From: Kribbella caucasensis
GTDB taxonomy: Bacteria > Actinomycetota > Actinomycetes > Propionibacteriales > Kribbellaceae
Direction: 5' to 3'
Assembly: GCF_004361855.1 (NCBI RefSeq)
Contig: NZ_SNWQ01000003.1
Coordinates: 496,001-560,000, forward strand
DNA length: 64,000 nt
Positions within the stretch are counted from its first letter, which is position 1, and the number at the start of each line of letters is the position of its first letter. The translations under genes and the position numbers were made by a program. Under the pieces are notes generated by a model. The model was not told where the DNA came from. It saw only the letters and a list, made by a program, of their open reading frames with translations, and did not search any database. Shown piece by piece: positions 60,869-64,000 of this stretch.

Positions 60869-61702
60869 TCAGGCCAGGCAGAACCCCGCATCGATCTTGA
60901 GCTCGAGGCCGGTGACGAAACGACCGTCGTCCGACACCAGGAACATGACCGCGTTGGCCACGTCCTCGGCGTCGACCCAGGGAATCGGCATCGGATTCAT
61001 GCTGGCGAACACGTCCGCGGCCTGCTCGCGAGTCGGGCTCTCGATGTGCGGTACGAAGAGCTTGTACACGGCTTCGTTCTGCACCATGAGCGTGTCCGCG
61101 ATGCTCGGGTTGACGGTGTTGACGCGGATCTTGTCCGCGGCAAGCTCGAGAGCCAGCGCCCTCATCAGGCCGACGACCCCGGTCTTGGCCGCCACGTAGT
61201 GCGGCAGGTTCGGCATCGCCCGGATGCCGAGCGCGGAGCTGGTCAGGACAATCGAGCCACCCGCGCCACCGGCCTTGATGTGCGGGATCGCAGCCTTGGC
61301 GGCGTGGTAGACGCCGGTGAGGTTCACGTCGATCATGTCCTGCCAGCTCTGCTCGGGCATGGCCTCGGTCGGAGCAGCCGAAAGGATCCCGGCGTTCGCC
61401 ACCACGATGTCCAGCCGTCCGAGTTCCGCGACGCCGTGCGCCAAGGCCGCCTCGAGGGCGGAGAAGTCCCGCACATCCGCCTGACTCGAGACGATCCTCC
61501 GGCCGAGACCGTCGACCTGCCTGACCGTCTCCTTCAGGTCCGCCTCGGTTGCCAGCGCATAGGGCACCGAGTCGATCGGCGCGCACAGGTCGACGGCGAT
61601 GATGTCGGCGCCCTCCGCTGCCAGCCGCACCGCGTGCGCCCGGCCTTGTCCGCGGGCGGCCCCGGTGACGAAGGCGACCTTTCCTTCAACGCGTCCGGTC
61701 AT
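60869..61702 (-). CDS. Mycofactocin-dependent-type SDR (subfamily 1)
   Basis: A 277-residue SDR of the subfamily that co-occurs with mycofactocin (TIGR03971 by recollection; carveol dehydrogenase-like). Marks are VEGKVAFVTGAARGQGRAHAVRLAAEGADIIAVDLC in parts: VTGAARGQGR, H-A-V-R-L-A and ADIIAVDLC. Then ANAGIL, LTSSALGIR, Tyr-Lys in YVAAKTG and VFLVSDDGRFVTG. An insert after NPSI with PHIESPTREQAADVFAS follows the subfamily pattern that closes over the bound NAD. ATG 61702 follows GAGGAG. It stands 10 bp behind a second member at 61713. They likely oxidise an alcohol with electrons leaving through mycofactocin. Confidence 0.88.
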   Translation of the reverse strand: MTGRVEGKVAFVTGAARGQGRAHAVRLAAEGADIIAVDLCAPIDSVPYALATEADLKETVRQVDGLGRRIVSSQADVRDFSALEAALAHGVAELGRLDIVVANAGILSAAPTEAMPEQSWQDMIDVNLTGVYHAAKAAIPHIKAGGAGGSIVLTSSALGIRAMPNLPHYVAAKTGVVGLMRALALELAADKIRVNTVNPSIADTLMVQNEAVYKLFVPHIESPTREQAADVFASMNPMPIPWVDAEDVANAVMFLVSDDGRFVTGLELKIDAGFCLA

Positions 61703-61712
61703 GATGAGCTCC

Positions 61713-62528
61713 TCAGATCTTGTTGGCGAAACCGGCATCGACCGACAACGTCGTGCCGGTGACGTAGCGACCCTCGTCAGAGACGAGGTAGAGCACCGCG
61801 TTGCTGACGTCCTGCACCGAGACCAGGCCGACCGGCATTGCGTTCGTGATGTGCGGCACGAGTTCGGGGTTTGCCTCGAGGAATGCGTCGATCGAGGGCG
61901 TCACGATCATCGGCGTCTCCACCCCGGTCGGATGCACTGAGTTCACCCGAATCGAGTGGGCTGCGAGGTTGTTGGCGTAGGAGCGCATCAGCCCGACCAG
62001 GCCGTGCTTGGAGGCGACGTACGCGAGCGCTCCCCGCGACGGGCCGAGGATCCCGCGCAAACCCGCCGTGGAGCTCGTGAGCACGATCGCACCGCCCTGC
62101 CCGCGCTCGACCATCGACGGTACGACGGTCTCAAGCGTGTTGAAGACTCCCGTGAGGTTGATGTCGATCGTGTCCTGCCAAGCCTCGTGCGGTTGGTCGA
62201 CAGCGAACAGGGCGACACCAGCGTTCGCCACCACGATGTCCACCAGGCCGATCGTGGCGACGCCCTCCCGGAACGCATCGGCAAGCTGCTGCTCGTCCCG
62301 GACATCGGCCTCGACGGTCAACACCTTCCTCCCCAACGCCTCGATCGCCTTGCGTGTGTCGGCCAGGTCCTCGGATGTCGCCAAGTCGTAGCGGGCCGAT
62401 GGAAGCTGCTTACACATGTCCACCGCGATGATGTCCGCGCCCTCCTCCGCCAGCCGCAGGGCGTGGTTCCGGCCCTGCCCACGAGCGGCGCCGGTGATGA
62501 ACGCCACCTTGTTCTCTACTCGTCGCAT
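61713..62528 (-). CDS. Mycofactocin-dependent-type SDR (subfamily 1), second copy
   Basis: A 271-residue SDR with VAFITGAARGQGRNHALRLAEEGADIIAVDMC text in the same places as its neighbour: TGAARGQGR, AEEGADIIAVDMC, ANAGVALF, LTSSTAGLRG, Tyr-Lys in YVASKHG and the end YLVSDEGRYVTGTTLSVDAGF. The two copies are clearly homologous but differ in the substrate loop, so they may act on successive or alternative alcohols. ATG 62528 follows AGGAGG. The mft locus lies 10 kb upstream. Confidence 0.88.
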   Translation of the reverse strand: MRRVENKVAFITGAARGQGRNHALRLAEEGADIIAVDMCKQLPSARYDLATSEDLADTRKAIEALGRKVLTVEADVRDEQQLADAFREGVATIGLVDIVVANAGVALFAVDQPHEAWQDTIDINLTGVFNTLETVVPSMVERGQGGAIVLTSSTAGLRGILGPSRGALAYVASKHGLVGLMRSYANNLAAHSIRVNSVHPTGVETPMIVTPSIDAFLEANPELVPHITNAMPVGLVSVQDVSNAVLYLVSDEGRYVTGTTLSVDAGFANKI

Positions 62529-62552
62529 GCGATTCCTCCTGGTTGTCCATTG

Positions 62553-62582
62553 ACCGGTACGGGCCATCTGGGCCGTGCCGGT
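62553..62582. other. Inverted repeat before the SDR pair
   Basis: ACCGGTACGG and CCGTGCCGGT pair over 10 bp with one G.U, extended by two pairs past a bulge. It lies between the ligase stop and the SDR start on the minus strand. It may be an operator or a partial terminator. Confidence 0.4.
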
Positions 62583-62628
62583 GGATTCGTCGTCGTGCTG
62601 GGCACTGTCCAGCGCGCTTCTTGTGGAG

Positions 62629-64000
62629 TCAGCGGACGGACTGCGCGTCCGAGGTGGGAAAGGCAAGGCGGAGCCGCTCGACGACGCCCGGGTCCTCGAT
62701 CGTCGGCGGCACCTGTACCGGCCCGCCGTTGGCCAGGTCGCGCAGGGTCCGGCGCAGGATCTTCCCCGAGCGGGTTTTCGGAAGCTGGTCGACGACGACT
62801 GCGGTACGGAAGGACGCCACCGCGCCGATCCGGTTGCGGACCATCTCGACCAACTCGTTCTGTACGACGTCGGGGTCACGACGCACCCCGGCCTTCAGAA
62901 CCACCAGGCCGATCGGTGCCTCACCCTTCAGCGGGTCCTCCGCCCCGATCACCGCGCACTCCGCGACATCTGGATGCGCGGCCAGGACCTCCTCCATCGC
63001 ACCGGTCGAGAGCCGGTGCCCGGCCACGTTGATGATGTCGTCGGTCCGACCGAGGACCCATACGTCACCCTCGGCATCGACGTACCCGGCATCGCCGGTG
63101 CGGTACCAACCGGGAAAGTCGTCCAGGTACGACGCGCGGTAGCCTTCGTCGTCGTCCCACAATGTCGGTGCACAGCCCGGTGGCAACGGCAGCCGGAGCG
63201 CCAGGTTTCCCGTCTCGCCGGCAGGCAGCAGGGCTCCGCTGTCGTCGAGGGCGGCAACGTCGAACCCAGGGCTGGGCCTACCACCCGATCCCGGCTTGAA
63301 CGGTGTCAGCCCAACCCCGCGGAAGCGTGCCGTGATCGGCCAACCGGTCTCGGTCTGCCACCAGTTGTCGATGACCGGACGGTCGATCCGGGACTGCAGC
63401 CAAGTCGCTGTGGGCGGGTCGCACCGCTCGCCGGCCAGAAACACCGCCTGCAGCGACGAGATGTCGTGTCGAGCCATCAGGCCCAGATCCGGGTCTTGCC
63501 GTCTGATTGCGCGTATCGCGGTGGGGGCGGTGAAGAGGACGTTGACCTTGTGTCTGTCGATCACGCGCCAGAAGGCTCCGGCGTCCGGGGTGCCGACCGG
63601 CTTGCCCTCGTACATCACCGAGGTCAGGCCGGCGAGCAGTGGCGCGTAGACGATGTAGGAGTGTCCGACGACCCAGCCGACATCCGATGCCGCCCAGTAC
63701 ACGTCGCCTTCCCGGAGCCCGAAGATCGTCGGGATGGACGCGGAAAGGGCCACCGCGTGCCCGCCGTTGTCTCGGACGATGCCCTTGGGGCGCCCCGTCG
63801 TACCGGAGGTGTGGAGAATGTAGAGCGGGTCGGTGGCGGCGACGGGGACAGGATCGTGGGGGGCGGCTGCGTTTTCTGCGGCCAGCAGGTCATGGTCGCG
63901 ACCCGGCGCGAGCTCTGCGATCGACTGCGGGCGCTGCAGGACGAAGCAGGCCTTCGGGCGATGTCCCGCCACTTCCAGTGCGTCGTCGAGCACCGGCTTG
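62629..64000 (-). CDS. Propionyl-CoA synthetase-like acyl-CoA ligase (N-terminus off the edge)
   Basis: A 457-residue C-terminal part of an acetyl/propionyl-CoA synthetase; the frame runs through the right edge and perhaps 170 residues are missing. The P-loop is ILHTSGTTGRPKGIVRD, A5 is NWWQTETGWP, A7 WYRTGDAGYVDAEGD, A8 RTDDIINVAGHRLSTGAMEE and the acetylatable Lys is in KTRSGKILRR. NWWQTETG and the VRDNGGH text are typical of PrpE and short-chain synthetases. It is the first gene of the leftward operon as far as can be seen. It converts propionate or a small acid to its CoA ester. Confidence 0.88.
   Translation of the reverse strand, partial: KPVLDDALEVAGHRPKACFVLQRPQSIAELAPGRDHDLLAAENAAAPHDPVPVAATDPLYILHTSGTTGRPKGIVRDNGGHAVALSASIPTIFGLREGDVYWAASDVGWVVGHSYIVYAPLLAGLTSVMYEGKPVGTPDAGAFWRVIDRHKVNVLFTAPTAIRAIRRQDPDLGLMARHDISSLQAVFLAGERCDPPTATWLQSRIDRPVIDNWWQTETGWPITARFRGVGLTPFKPGSGGRPSPGFDVAALDDSGALLPAGETGNLALRLPLPPGCAPTLWDDDEGYRASYLDDFPGWYRTGDAGYVDAEGDVWVLGRTDDIINVAGHRLSTGAMEEVLAAHPDVAECAVIGAEDPLKGEAPIGLVVLKAGVRRDPDVVQNELVEMVRNRIGAVASFRTAVVVDQLPKTRSGKILRRTLRDLANGGPVQVPPTIEDPGVVERLRLAFPTSDAQSVR

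Noticed and set aside
59721-61586. A 621-codon minus-strand open frame
   Set aside because: It runs out of frame through the YhdH-like reductase and SDR genes on the same strand, both of which have clear families and ribosome sites.

Overview
The window is high-GC actinobacterial DNA. F420-type LLM oxidoreductases, a WhiB protein, ROK and IclR regulators, family GH3 secreted glycosidases and a complete mycofactocin core locus together suggest a soil actinomycete of the Kribbella/Nocardioides kind. This placement is inferred from gene style; no 16S is present.

Layout. (1) 0-14 kb is a carbohydrate-use block: a putative zincin-like protein (off the left edge), an LLM oxidoreductase, a ROK repressor, then a GH3-CBM6 beta-glucosidase, a sugar ABC importer (binding lipoprotein and two permeases, no ATPase), an IclR regulator, a second GH3 enzyme with a PA14 insert, a ROK-like regulator without the sugar-kinase Asp, and an XRE/MmyB-type regulator. 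(2) 14.1-15.8 kb is a gene graveyard: remnants of an HpcH/HpaI aldolase, an SDR and a frameshifted UPF0303 gene. A Zn-dependent dehydrogenase and another LLM enzyme follow. (3) 18.26-18.49 kb and 45.76-45.99 kb each hold a 3'-terminal fragment of tmRNA (ssrA), flanked by tandem 11-bp repeats that look like integrase arm sites. The first has a dead tyrosine recombinase beside it. They delimit a 27.5-kb region that looks like an accreted island. (4) The island holds a broken AI-2E transporter, GH15 trehalase/glucoamylase-like enzyme with a sugar dehydrogenase, WhiB, an operon of a second FtsH, a lipoprotein, an MFS transporter and a universal stress protein, and a first two-component system with DedA and DUF1003-like membrane proteins. 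A second two-component system follows, embedded with PAP2 phosphatase, PIG-L deacetylase, an LPG-synthase-like membrane protein, GT4 glycosyltransferase, DedA, DprE1-like and DprE2-like oxidoreductases, a phosphodiester glycosidase and a UbiA-type phosphoribosyltransferase. Enzymes for each step from polyprenyl phosphate to polyprenyl-phosphoryl-arabinose are candidates here. Direct repeats of CTCAG with an 11-bp period occur before several of these genes and suggest one regulon. (5) 46.1-53.4 kb is the mycofactocin locus: mftA-B-C-D-E, an SDR and mftF on the minus strand, with mftR and a methyltransferase divergent. (6) 53.8-64 kb is a catabolic block. One operon reads right: frameshifted SDR, amidase, HxlR regulator, acyl-CoA ligase, Old Yellow Enzyme. 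One reads left: propionyl-CoA-synthetase-like ligase, two SDRs of the mycofactocin-dependent type, YhdH-like reductase. They converge on a strong shared terminator.

How the parts fit. The mycofactocin locus should supply the redox cofactor used by the SDRs 8-10 kb away, so blocks 5 and 6 probably work together in oxidising an alcohol-bearing substrate that is then activated as a CoA ester. Several genes (SDR at 53.8 kb, UPF0303, AI-2E, COG4705-like) are broken by single-base indels. This may be real decay inside mobile DNA, or assembly error in GC-rich homopolymers.
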